53,576 nt of DNA from Alphaproteobacteria bacterium (lineage in GTDB: Bacteria; Pseudomonadota; Alphaproteobacteria; Rhodobacterales; Rhodobacteraceae), in NCBI GenBank assembly GCA_030431485.1, contig JAUIIR010000025.1:1-53576 (forward strand), given 5' to 3'. The translations under genes and the position numbers were made by a program. The first letter of the stretch is position 1; each line of letters starts with the position of its first letter. Of this stretch, positions 28,452 through 35,795 are shown one piece after another. The notes beneath the pieces are model-generated. The model had not been told where the DNA came from and ran no database searches. It saw only the letters and a program-made list of their open reading frames with translations.

Positions 28452-29504
28452 TCAGTTCCAGTTTGCGTCGAGCTTTGTGAGTGATCCGCCGGTGCCATTC
28501 AGAGCGCGGGTGATATCCCCGGCCACCAGTGCGCCGCCGCAATCCGCTGCAAAAAATGCCCAGCTGTCTGCGTTCTTGAGGGCCTGTGCAGCGGTAATCT
28601 TTGTACCCGGCTTGATCCCTTTCCATGCGTATTGTTCGTCTGTGGTGGACAGATCGAGATGCGTGCATTCATGCACGATAACCCGGGCCCAGTTCTTTTT
28701 CATGTCGTGTAGAACAGAGATGTCGAAGTTGTTGGACAGAGCCTGTTCGATATAGACGGTCTTCGGTTTGTGGGCTGCGACCATGACATAGGCCTCGGTG
28801 TATTCCTTGCTCGAGTCGCCGCGTTCTGGGGGATGATCGGTCAAAACGACATGGGTGTCGTTGAGCGTGCTCTGGATTTTCTTGAAACCTTTTTCGAGCT
28901 TTTTGACAGTCTTGTTTACGTTGTCATCGCCGGGTGCAAACCACCGATCGAGTTTTTCGCGGGCCTCCGGTTTGGTTTTGACTTCGCTCAGAACGAGTAG
29001 AGTTTTTTGAATCCAGGTCGCGCCAAGACGCGTCGCTTCGCAGAGTTTCGATCTGGTATCGGCGTTGAAGAACTCTTCCTTGTCGCCCAGCTTGGATTTC
29101 AGAGACGTCGACGACGTCCCTGCAGCTTTGATGATTTCCCAGCCATATTTCTTCCAGGTTTTCGGACTGGAATGCACCCAAACGGTCTGTGCGCCTGTGC
29201 TTGCTCCAAGATACATGTGGCGCAGGAATTTGATGCTCGCCACGTTTTCGACCTGCTTCGTGGAGGGGGCTTTGTTTGATCCTTCAGCGATGCCGGCCGC
29301 AGCCAGAATATTTGCGGCCTCGTCGCCGGTCTTCAATTTGGTGCGCAGCGCATCGAGTTTGGGACCTATGCCTGTCTTCGGTCCGCGCGCGTGAAGACAC
29401 CCTTTGAGGTCCTTCATTTCGGATTTCACGGGGTCCTTGAAGGTCCGCGAACGGAGCACTGCTTTTACTTTCTTATACTCTTCGGGAAACCGATCCACTG
29501 CCAT
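28452..29504 (-). CDS. M35 aspzincin (lysine-specific-type) metallopeptidase domain protein
   Basis: 350 residues. The C-terminal third has the zincin motif HECTH (278-282) followed by STTDEQYAW, which matches the G-T-x-D-x-x-Y-G signature of aspzincins (third zinc ligand Asp, here D289), and NADSWAFFA, as in the Lys-specific endopeptidase family (Pfam-type Aspzincin_M35). The first Gly-Thr of the signature is Ser-Thr here. No signal peptide or membrane helix. The N-terminal 200 residues are lysine-rich and unassigned. The start is ATG 29504 with GGAGA 6 nt before it. Such domains occur in secreted proteases and in type VI or polymorphic-toxin effectors. Confidence 0.8.
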   Translation of the reverse strand: MAVDRFPEEYKKVKAVLRSRTFKDPVKSEMKDLKGCLHARGPKTGIGPKLDALRTKLKTGDEAANILAAAGIAEGSNKAPSTKQVENVASIKFLRHMYLGASTGAQTVWVHSSPKTWKKYGWEIIKAAGTSSTSLKSKLGDKEEFFNADTRSKLCEATRLGATWIQKTLLVLSEVKTKPEAREKLDRWFAPGDDNVNKTVKKLEKGFKKIQSTLNDTHVVLTDHPPERGDSSKEYTEAYVMVAAHKPKTVYIEQALSNNFDISVLHDMKKNWARVIVHECTHLDLSTTDEQYAWKGIKPGTKITAAQALKNADSWAFFAADCGGALVAGDITRALNGTGGSLTKLDANWN

Positions 29505-29668
29505 GATATTTCTCCAAATCAGATAATGAATTACGGCAACGGTACCGCGCTTTGAGAGTCGTTCAAAGCCTGGCAATTGTGTCAGGTCAGGCGAAGGCCG
29601 TGTGCATGTGCGAGGCCGAGGACCCAAATCGTGCTTTAACTTTCCGCGCGGACATGTGACGAGAACGG

Positions 29669-29875
29669 ATGCCCATCTTTCTGATCCTGCTGCTTATTGG
29701 CGTGCTGGCCTATCTTTACTGGCGGCGCAAAACGACGACTTTGACGCGTGAGTGTCGATGGCGACGGACGGCACCGGGGGCGTGGCGCTGCGCATTCTGC
29801 GGGGCCGAGATGACGTCAGAGGATAGTCCGCTTGTGTGTTTGAAGCACCAAAGCGGTCCCTCGCAAAAAATGTGA
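29669..29875 (+). CDS. small membrane protein with Cys pair
   Basis: 68 residues: an N-terminal membrane helix (PIFLILLLIGVLAYLYW), then a basic cytoplasmic tail with CAFCGAE and a later cysteine in LVCLKH that could bind a metal ion. Start ATG 29669. It is not recognised as a named family; it resembles short single-helix proteins common in Rhodobacteraceae. It stands alone, 198 nt before ornithine decarboxylase. Confidence 0.6.
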   Translation: MPIFLILLLIGVLAYLYWRRKTTTLTRECRWRRTAPGAWRCAFCGAEMTSEDSPLVCLKHQSGPSQKM

Positions 29876-30073
29876 GTCCACGACAAATTTTCTATTGCAC
29901 CGACTCAAAATCAATTCCATATGCGCGATCAGTGACGCCAACGCACGCGCCTCTGGCGAGGTGGGCAAGCAGGACCTGCACCCACGCGGTTACGTAGCGA
30001 CGGTAACGTCTCTGAAAGAACTGAGCGGTCTGTGCCGGGAAACCGGAATGGCCGGGTCTATTGGAGATGACCA
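29876..30073 (+). promoter_or_regulatory. structured leader of ornithine decarboxylase (possible speF-type leader)
   Basis: The 198-nt region has several stems on the plus strand: CCTC/GAGG (around 29950-29961), a strong nested stem GTGGG-CAGG/CCTG-CCCAC at 29961-29985, GTTAC/GTAAC around 29990-30008, and a CCGG-rich stem near 30038-30056. Alphaproteobacterial ornithine decarboxylase genes are known to carry a conserved speF leader RNA, so this is a natural candidate. I cannot align it to the published consensus here. Confidence 0.4.
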
Positions 30074-30077
30074 ATGA
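29895..30077 (+). CDS. possible leader peptide overlapping ornithine decarboxylase start
   Basis: A 60-codon open frame from TTG 29895 whose TGA overlaps the decarboxylase ATG as ATGA (30074-30077). The start could also be a later in-frame codon, for example GTG 29961 or ATG 30048. There is no recognisable family and no clear ribosome-binding site. Leader peptides of ornithine decarboxylase that sense ornithine or polyamines are known in other proteobacteria, so the coupling is suggestive, but chance is possible. Confidence 0.22.
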   Translation: MHRLKINSICAISDANARASGEVGKQDLHPRGYVATVTSLKELSGLCRETGMAGSIGDDQ

Positions 30078-31243
30078 ACGCATACGTAACGGGGCTTTCC
30101 GCCCGCGAATCCGCATCTGTATCCCGCGCTGAGGCATTCATCCTGAGCCATCGGTTCGAGCGTCCGACGCTTGTCATCGACACTGAAGCTGTGGCGCGTC
30201 AATACGCGGCACTGGCACAGGGTCTGGGCCGCGCGCGTATTCACTACGCTGTGAAAGCAAACCCGGCGCCGGAAATCCTGCAAACACTGTTCGCACTTGG
30301 CAGCAACTTTGACGCCGCATCGCGCGCCGAGATTGAAATGTGCCTGAACGCCGGTGCGGATGCATCGCGCGTGTCCTTCGGCAACACCATCAAACGTCCG
30401 TCGGACATTGCCTGGGCGCATGAGATTGGGATCACTCATTTCGCCGCGGACTCGGAAGAAGAACTGCACAAGCTGGCGCAGCACGCGCCGGGTGCAGAAG
30501 TCTATATCCGTCTGATCGTCGGCTCGCTGCACGCCGACTGGCCGCTGTCGCGCAAGTTCGGTTGTGCACTGGACAAGACACCGTCGTTGTTCCGTCTGGC
30601 GATCGAACTGGGCCTGAAGCCGGTTGGCCTGTCGTTCCACGTTGGTTCGCAAACGCGCCGCGCCGAAATGTGGGGCGAAACGCTGGATCAGGTGGCAAAG
30701 GTTTGGCACGGTCTGAAGGCGGATGGGTTCGAGCTTTCTCTGCTGAACATCGGTGGTGGTTTCCCGGCCTTCTACGGTCAGGAACTGGACGCGCCGCAGA
30801 ACTACGCCTCTGACGTGATCCGCCAGATCCATGACCGTTTCGGGGATGTCCCGGCGATCATGGCCGAGCCGGGTCGCGGTTTGGTGGCCGAAGCCGGTGC
30901 GATTGCGGCTGAAGTGCTGCTCGTGTCGCGCAAGTCGGACAGCGAACTGCACCGCTGGGTGTATCTGGATATCGGCAAGTTCTCGGGCCTCGCGGAGACC
31001 ATGGACGAAGCGATCCGTTATCAGTTCATCACCGACCGTGACCACGAGCCGACAGGTGCCTGCATTCTGGCCGGACCGTCTTGCGACAGCGCCGATGTGC
31101 TGTACGAAAAACAGCCGGTGCAACTGCCACTGGGTCTGCAGTCGGGTGACCGTATCGTGATCCGCAACTGCGGCGCGTATACTTCGACCTATGCATCGGT
31201 CGGTTTCAACGGTTTCCCGCCGCTGGATGTGATCGCCATCTGA
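30074..31243 (+). CDS. ornithine decarboxylase (fold III)
   Basis: PLP enzyme of the alanine-racemase-like fold that should decarboxylate ornithine to putrescine, the first step of polyamine synthesis. 389 residues. The PLP lysine is K61 in HYAVKAN, then GLSFHVGSQT, NIGGGFPAFY, MAEPGRGLVAEAG and the catalytic C337 in GPSCDSADVLYE, ending with YTSTYASVGFNGF. The pattern fits the eukaryotic-type ornithine/lysine decarboxylases common in alphaproteobacteria rather than LysA or carboxynorspermidine decarboxylase. The start is ATG 30074, 8 nt after GGAG. Its codon use looks unusually optimised, which suggests high expression. Confidence 0.88.
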   Translation: MNAYVTGLSARESASVSRAEAFILSHRFERPTLVIDTEAVARQYAALAQGLGRARIHYAVKANPAPEILQTLFALGSNFDAASRAEIEMCLNAGADASRVSFGNTIKRPSDIAWAHEIGITHFAADSEEELHKLAQHAPGAEVYIRLIVGSLHADWPLSRKFGCALDKTPSLFRLAIELGLKPVGLSFHVGSQTRRAEMWGETLDQVAKVWHGLKADGFELSLLNIGGGFPAFYGQELDAPQNYASDVIRQIHDRFGDVPAIMAEPGRGLVAEAGAIAAEVLLVSRKSDSELHRWVYLDIGKFSGLAETMDEAIRYQFITDRDHEPTGACILAGPSCDSADVLYEKQPVQLPLGLQSGDRIVIRNCGAYTSTYASVGFNGFPPLDVIAI

Positions 31244-31283
31244 TCCTGCGCATCGCGCTATCTAGACTCAAGCAACGGTGCTA

Positions 31284-31306
31284 CCCTCCCGCGATAAGCG
31301 GGAGGG
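31284..31306 (+). promoter_or_regulatory. perfect hairpin that covers the Shine-Dalgarno of the Asp-box gene
   Basis: CCCTCCCGC (31284-31292) / GCGGGAGGG (31298-31306), a 9-bp GC-rich perfect stem with a GATAA loop, ending 4 nt before ATG 31311. The 3' arm is itself the ribosome-binding site (GGGAGG). It has no T-tract and so is not a clear terminator of the decarboxylase gene. As RNA it would hide the site until opened. Confidence 0.6.
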
Positions 31307-31310
31307 CATC

Positions 31311-32459
31311 ATGGCGGATATCACGGTATTGGTCGGCACGACCAAAGGCGCTTTTCTTCTGACATCGCGGGACAGTCGCGCAAGTTGGGTGCTGTCAGGT
31401 CCGCATTGCGAGGGTTGGACCATCAACCATGTTTCGGGGGATGCCGAGACTGGGATGCTGGCCGCCGGTGGCGGCGGTGATTGGTTCGGCGCGGGGGTGT
31501 TCGTTTCACATGATGGCGGCGCAACCTGGGCTTTGACGAAGCTGTCCAAAGGGGAGATGGACGACTGGGCCGCCAACGATCCCGGTTTTGCCGCGATGAT
31601 CGGTTGGGAGGACACGCCTGCGCCGTTTGAGGAACTTAAGGCGGTGTGGTCGGTCAAATTCGTTCATGGCGCGCTTTTTGCGGGAACCAACCCGGCGCAA
31701 TTGCTGATGAGTCGCGATGATGGCGCAACGTTCGAGATGGTCGAGGGTATTTCGCAGCATCCAACGCGGGGCACGTGGAACCCCGGAGCGGCTGGGATGG
31801 TGTTGCATACCATCGTGCCTGATCCCGACGTTCAGGAGAAGATGTGGATTGGTATCTCTGCCGCCGGAGTGTTTGCGACCGAGGATGGCGGTGAGACCTG
31901 GGAGCGGCGTAACCGGTTGTCGAATGCCGAAGCCTGTCAGGATCATCACCACCCCGCGGCGCCGTCGAATGGCGAGATCGGGCATTGCGTGCACAACATG
32001 GTGCGCGCGTCTGGCAGCGACCTTCTGTATCAACAGAACCACCATGGGGTTTGGAGGTCGCGCGATGGCGGTCGGCACTGGGATGACATCACCGAAGGGT
32101 TGCCCTCGACTTTTGGCTTTCCCGTGGCCGTGCATCCGCACGATCCGGAAACGCTTTGGACTCTGCCGTTGAACGGGGACTCGGCAGGGCGCTATCCGCC
32201 TGATGCGGCGGCTGCCGTGTGGCGGTCGCGTGATGGGGGCGATACGTGGCAGGCTTGCCGCGCTGGCTTGCCGCAGCAATGCTATTTCACCGTGTTGCGG
32301 CAGGCGATGGCGACGGACGGGCAAGAACTGGCCGGTGTGTATTTCGGCACCAATTCCGGCTCGGTCTTCGCCAGTTTCGACGAAGGTGACAGCTGGGCCG
32401 AGATCGCCCGCCATTTGCCGACGGTTCTGTCGGTCGAGGTGTTGGACCGGACACATTAA
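31311..32459 (+). CDS. Asp-box (BNR repeat) beta-propeller protein, sialidase-like
   Basis: 382 residues with six Asp boxes (S/T-x-D-x-G-x-T-W type): SHDGGATW, SRDDGATF, TEDGGETW, SRDGGRHW, SRDGGDTW and SFDEGDSW. This implies a six-bladed propeller like exo-alpha-sialidases or photosystem-assembly-type VPS10 propellers. A His-rich loop QDHHHPA could bind metal. No signal peptide, so it seems cytoplasmic, and catalytic sialidase residues (arginine triad) are not evident. The function is unknown. The start is ATG 31311, with its ribosome-binding site in a hairpin. Confidence 0.8.
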   Translation: MADITVLVGTTKGAFLLTSRDSRASWVLSGPHCEGWTINHVSGDAETGMLAAGGGGDWFGAGVFVSHDGGATWALTKLSKGEMDDWAANDPGFAAMIGWEDTPAPFEELKAVWSVKFVHGALFAGTNPAQLLMSRDDGATFEMVEGISQHPTRGTWNPGAAGMVLHTIVPDPDVQEKMWIGISAAGVFATEDGGETWERRNRLSNAEACQDHHHPAAPSNGEIGHCVHNMVRASGSDLLYQQNHHGVWRSRDGGRHWDDITEGLPSTFGFPVAVHPHDPETLWTLPLNGDSAGRYPPDAAAAVWRSRDGGDTWQACRAGLPQQCYFTVLRQAMATDGQELAGVYFGTNSGSVFASFDEGDSWAEIARHLPTVLSVEVLDRTH

Positions 32460-32502
32460 TCCGGGCTTGTGCATGGCGTCTTCAAGTTCCAATCATGGGA
32501 GC

Positions 32503-33351
32503 ATGACACATGCTCCTGACGACGCTGAAGCCCGCCGCGCGATTGCACCGGTGATCTGCTATCCCATCGACACGCTGCCTGTTCCGGACATGGCGTTGTA
32601 CACGCGTGCCTTGGCCGGAGCCGAGGTTGTGGACGTGTCGGTTGCCGCGCCGCGAGAGGCCTGTACGTTCCATGCGCCTGCAGGATCGTTCTTTCGGATC
32701 GTGAGTGTCGAGGGTCCACAGGTGGGGGACCTCAACCTGTGGAACGCGCATGACCTGTCTGAGCGGTTCTATTCCGGCAAGACACGCGCGTTGCACGGCA
32801 CGCACGTGACCACGGGTGAGCGGCTTTGGTCGTCCTTTCCGACGCTGCGCCCTATGGCGACCATCGTGGAGGACAGTCTGGGTTGGTACGGGATCGACGC
32901 TTTTGGCGGGTCTGTGCATGACGTGATCGGCACGCGCTGCGATCCTTATACTGGAAACCTGCTGTCCGGCGTGCAGTATCACCATTGCTGCCATTCGAAC
33001 CTGACGCGGGCTTTGGCGGATGCGACGGGGATGTCCTTGTCCGCAGCCGAGCCACATGTGCATGACGTGCTTAACGTGTTTATGTGCACTGGTTTCACGC
33101 GGGACACGGGCCAGTATTTCATGAAGGCCAGTCCGGTGCGTCCTGGGGACCACCTTACGTTCTTTGCCGAAATTGATCTGTTGGGTGCCTTGTCGGCCTG
33201 TCCGGGTGGCGATTGTTCGTCTGAACATACCAGTGATGCAGCCGCCTGCTATCCGCTGAGGGTTGAGGTTTTGCAACCTTCCGATGGTGCGCTTGCTGGC
33301 TGGGAGTCGCCCGCCGTCAATGGCTATGACAGGAGCCACGGGCGAAGCTAG
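32503..33351 (+). CDS. DUF1989 (urea carboxylase-associated) family protein
   Basis: 282 residues of the DUF1989 family: APAGSFFRIVSVEGPQVGDLN, TRALHGTHVTTGERLWS and VQYHHCCHSNLTRAL are its recurrent motifs, the last with His/Cys residues that may bind metal. Members occur near urea carboxylase and guanidine or aminomethyltransferase-like genes; none is visible here. Start uncertain: ATG 32503 has GGGAG too close, ATG 32473 lies 10 codons upstream with no site. It follows the Asp-box gene by 13-43 nt and is probably co-transcribed. It converges with the next gene, with a 4-nt overlap. Confidence 0.8.
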   Translation: MTHAPDDAEARRAIAPVICYPIDTLPVPDMALYTRALAGAEVVDVSVAAPREACTFHAPAGSFFRIVSVEGPQVGDLNLWNAHDLSERFYSGKTRALHGTHVTTGERLWSSFPTLRPMATIVEDSLGWYGIDAFGGSVHDVIGTRCDPYTGNLLSGVQYHHCCHSNLTRALADATGMSLSAAEPHVHDVLNVFMCTGFTRDTGQYFMKASPVRPGDHLTFFAEIDLLGALSACPGGDCSSEHTSDAAACYPLRVEVLQPSDGALAGWESPAVNGYDRSHGRS

Positions 33352-33971
33352 TCGTGGCGGTGTGTCCGGTCATAGGGATGCGTGGCCAGGATCGTCCAGT
33401 ACATCAGGTAGTGTAGAGCAATTGGCCCTAGCGTAATCGCTATGATCCAATCAAAAGCTGTGCCATATCTTGCGGCCATTTCATTCAGCAAGATAAGTGC
33501 GATGAGCCGTGCAACGTGCCAATTGGCGGCGTTTGTTTGGCCGTCGTCCCAATCGCGTGCGAACCAACCAACCTTGTCACCGTCGCCGAAGAAATAGAAC
33601 GTTATGACGAACAGGCACAGATACACCGCAACACCCAGACTGAGAGCGGCCTGCGCAACGTCGAGCGATGGAAGCGCCATCACGCCAGCATAGGCTGCCA
33701 ACCATATGAGGATCAGTTTGCCTCCTGCATTTGGGAGGCCAATACGTTCATAGGTCTTCAAACTGTCGGGCATTTTCACCGCAACTACGGCGACATGCCC
33801 GAAAAGCGCACACATCACAGGCAGAACCAGCCCGAATTCGCGCAATGCTGCATGATGATGAACCGTCAGAGTGAAAAGGGACAGAGTGATTACGCTGAAC
33901 AGAAAGAGCATGCGCGGAATCGGCACGCGGGTTGTCAGCAGGATGTATATGTCAATGACCCAATTCGGCAT
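33348..33971 (-). CDS. membrane protein of unknown function
   Basis: 207 residues with six or so hydrophobic helices (for example RMLFLFSVITLSLFTLTV, GLVLPVMCALFGHVAVVAV, LILIWLAAYAGVMAL, AVYLCLFVITFYFFG, LIALILLNEMAA and IIAITLGPIALHYLMYW). No family recognised. The start is chosen as ATG 33971 (MPNWVIDIY); the upstream in-frame ATG at 34022 lies inside the arm of a perfect 11-bp hairpin that looks like the deoD terminator and is not favoured. Confidence 0.68.
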   Translation of the reverse strand: MPNWVIDIYILLTTRVPIPRMLFLFSVITLSLFTLTVHHHAALREFGLVLPVMCALFGHVAVVAVKMPDSLKTYERIGLPNAGGKLILIWLAAYAGVMALPSLDVAQAALSLGVAVYLCLFVITFYFFGDGDKVGWFARDWDDGQTNAANWHVARLIALILLNEMAARYGTAFDWIIAITLGPIALHYLMYWTILATHPYDRTHRHD

Positions 33972-34011
33972 GACCTCTGCATGGCACAGGAATGTGGCCG
34001 GAATTGGAAAT

Positions 34012-34039
34012 GACCGGGACATTGGTGGATGTCCCGGTC
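34012..34039 (-). terminator. hairpin after deoD
   Basis: GACCGGGACAT/ATGTCCCGGTC, an 11-bp perfect stem with a 6-nt loop, 10 nt beyond the deoD stop on the minus strand. The following ATTTCC is only a weak T-tract. Probably an intrinsic terminator or a 3'-end stabilising stem of the hvrA-deoD transcript. Confidence 0.6.
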
Positions 34040-34048
34040 CGCTTTCGA

Positions 34049-34753
34049 TCAGGCGAATGCGGCGGTGAGGGCGATGTCCACCATGTCACCGAAACTGCGT
34101 TCGCGGTCTTCCGCGGGCAGGGCTTCTCCGGTTTGCAAATGATCCGAGACGGTCAGCACTGCCAAGGCGCGGACCGAGTGGCGGGCCGCGAGATTGTAGA
34201 GTTCTGCCGCTTCCATTTCGACACCGAGAATGCCGTGACGGGTCATCTGTTCATTCAAATCGGGGCGTTCGTCGTAGAACACGTCCGATGAGTAGATACC
34301 GCCAACATGGTTTGTGGTGCCTTTCGCTTCGGCGGCTTCAGCAGCGGCTTTCAAAAGGCTCCAATCCGCGCAAGGGGCAAAGTTCAATTCCTTGAAGATG
34401 CCGCGAGACGGTGTGCTTAGTGTACTGGCCGTCATCGCAAGAATGACATCACGGATGCCCACATGCGGTTGCATGCCGCCACACGAACCAATCCGGATCA
34501 GGGTTTTGGCCCCATAGTCCCGGATCAATTCGTTGGCATAGATCGATAAGGACGGCATGCCCATTCCAGAGCCTTGGATTGTGACAGGACGTCCGTTCCA
34601 AGTGCCGGTGAAACCGAGCATGCCACGCACTTCATTCACGAGGCGCGGGCTGTCCAAAAAGGTTTCTGCCGCCCATTTGGCGCGATACGGATCCCCAGGC
34701 ATGAGGACTGTTTCGGCAATATCACCTTGCTGAGCGCCGATGTGGATTGTCAT
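34049..34753 (-). CDS. deoD: purine nucleoside phosphorylase, DeoD type
   Basis: Hexameric phosphorylase that splits purine (deoxy)nucleosides into base and (deoxy)ribose-1-phosphate. 234 residues, standard. Phosphate-binding [35 protein letters not shown], the substrate-binding EMEAAELY and the catalytic Asp in TVSDH. The start is ATG 34753, only 1 nt after the stop of the H-NS-like gene, so they share a transcript. Confidence 0.94.
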   Translation of the reverse strand: MTIHIGAQQGDIAETVLMPGDPYRAKWAAETFLDSPRLVNEVRGMLGFTGTWNGRPVTIQGSGMGMPSLSIYANELIRDYGAKTLIRIGSCGGMQPHVGIRDVILAMTASTLSTPSRGIFKELNFAPCADWSLLKAAAEAAEAKGTTNHVGGIYSSDVFYDERPDLNEQMTRHGILGVEMEAAELYNLAARHSVRALAVLTVSDHLQTGEALPAEDRERSFGDMVDIALTAAFA

Positions 34754-34754
34754 T

Positions 34755-35066
34755 TTAGATCTTCAGATCTTCCATCGTTTTGCCGGATGCCAATGCGTCA
34801 TTCACCCAGTTCGGCTTACGGCCTTTTCCTGTCCATGTCTGAGACGGGTCCGCCGGGTTCTTGTATTTCGGTTCGCTTTTTGAGCCCTTCTTTTGCGGGC
34901 GGCCCAGAAGTTCATCAAGCGAAAAGCCGTATTCTTTTGCGGCGGATTCCGCAGCTTTTTTCGCTTCGCTCAAGCGGCGTGTTTCGATCGTTTTGAGTGC
35001 TTTCTCGGCGTCCTTGATGAGCTTTTTCAGCTCGTCTTTAGACATATTGTTGAGATCGATACTCAT
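34755..35066 (-). CDS. H-NS family nucleoid protein (HvrA-like)
   Basis: 103 residues. N-terminal coiled-coil oligomerisation region (about 8-48, [19 protein letters not shown]), linker, then the C-terminal DNA-binding motif [22 protein letters not shown], with the TGKGRKP loop typical of H-NS/HvrA proteins that grip AT-rich minor grooves. In Rhodobacter, HvrA controls photosynthesis and nitrogen genes. The 170-nt upstream gap is AT-rich, which would allow self-binding. The start is ATG 35066 with GGAGGG upstream. Confidence 0.9.
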   Translation of the reverse strand: MSIDLNNMSKDELKKLIKDAEKALKTIETRRLSEAKKAAESAAKEYGFSLDELLGRPQKKGSKSEPKYKNPADPSQTWTGKGRKPNWVNDALASGKTMEDLKI

Positions 35067-35236
35067 GTGTCCCTCCGGGAAATTCTTGTTTTTGAGTGGT
35101 GCACTTGGCTTAATCGGCTTTTTTCAAAAGTCAATTCGAGAAGATAAAACGTGCAATTTAGGCGGAAAATCTTCTCTAAGGAGTTGTTCGTGGTCGAATG
35201 TTTCGCACGGAGGGGTTGTTGTGACGCGATTTAGCG

Positions 35237-35716
35237 TCAATTCCCGCTCATGGATTGCATCATTGCGGCCATGAAACCGGATTCACTCATGCGTTCCATC
35301 ATGATGTCGGTCAGACCACATTCCGCATTCACGGTCATGGAATAGTCTTCGGAAACGCCCTCTGGCAGGAAACTGGGCTCTTCTCCCATCGCGTCGAGAT
35401 CCATCTCGGCCATTCGGGGGATGAACGCCTCCATCTCGTCCAGCATTGTATCGACGGCCGAAGCGCTGGACGCCTCCGTGTATCTGTCGATTATGCATGC
35501 GCCTGCGTCACGATATGCGTCATCCCAAGTCCCATCCGGCATTGCCGCGCGCAGCGGTTCGGGATTGCCGCCTTCCTTTTCGACCATGCGGATCATTGCG
35601 GCGAATATTGCATCGTTCAGCCTTTCGGAGATGCTTTCCAGACGTTCCAGTTGGGTTTCTGCAAATGCGGTTGCGGGAAAGGCCACAAGGAGGGCCGCTG
35701 CCAAAAACTTTTTCAT
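35237..35716 (-). CDS. secreted hypothetical protein
   Basis: 159 residues with a signal peptide (KKFLAAALLVAFPATAFA, cleaved before ETQLE). The mature part is helical, acidic and methionine-rich, with two cysteines (GACIID and AECGLTD) that may form a disulfide. No family recognised. Predicted periplasmic. It sits between the hvrA-deoD pair and the ecm terminator, all on the minus strand, and seems to be transcribed alone. Confidence 0.75.
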   Translation of the reverse strand: MKKFLAAALLVAFPATAFAETQLERLESISERLNDAIFAAMIRMVEKEGGNPEPLRAAMPDGTWDDAYRDAGACIIDRYTEASSASAVDTMLDEMEAFIPRMAEMDLDAMGEEPSFLPEGVSEDYSMTVNAECGLTDIMMERMSESGFMAAMMQSMSGN

Positions 35717-35727
35717 CTATCTGATCC

Positions 35728-35764
35728 AAAAAAAAATTGCGGGTACGGCTGCGACCGTACCCGC
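35728..35764 (-). terminator. ecm terminator
   Basis: GCGGGTACGG (35739-35748) / CCGTACCCGC (35755-35764), a perfect 10-bp stem with a 6-nt loop, followed on the minus strand by AATTTTTTTTT. A textbook intrinsic terminator, 32 nt after the ecm stop. Confidence 0.93.
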
Positions 35765-35795
35765 TAGCCCTAAGTTGGGAAAGTGGTTTTGCCGG

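Noticed and set aside
34012..34022. ATG 34022 as start of the membrane protein
   Set aside because: It lies in the arm of the perfect hairpin after deoD; ATG 33971 gives a natural N-terminus.
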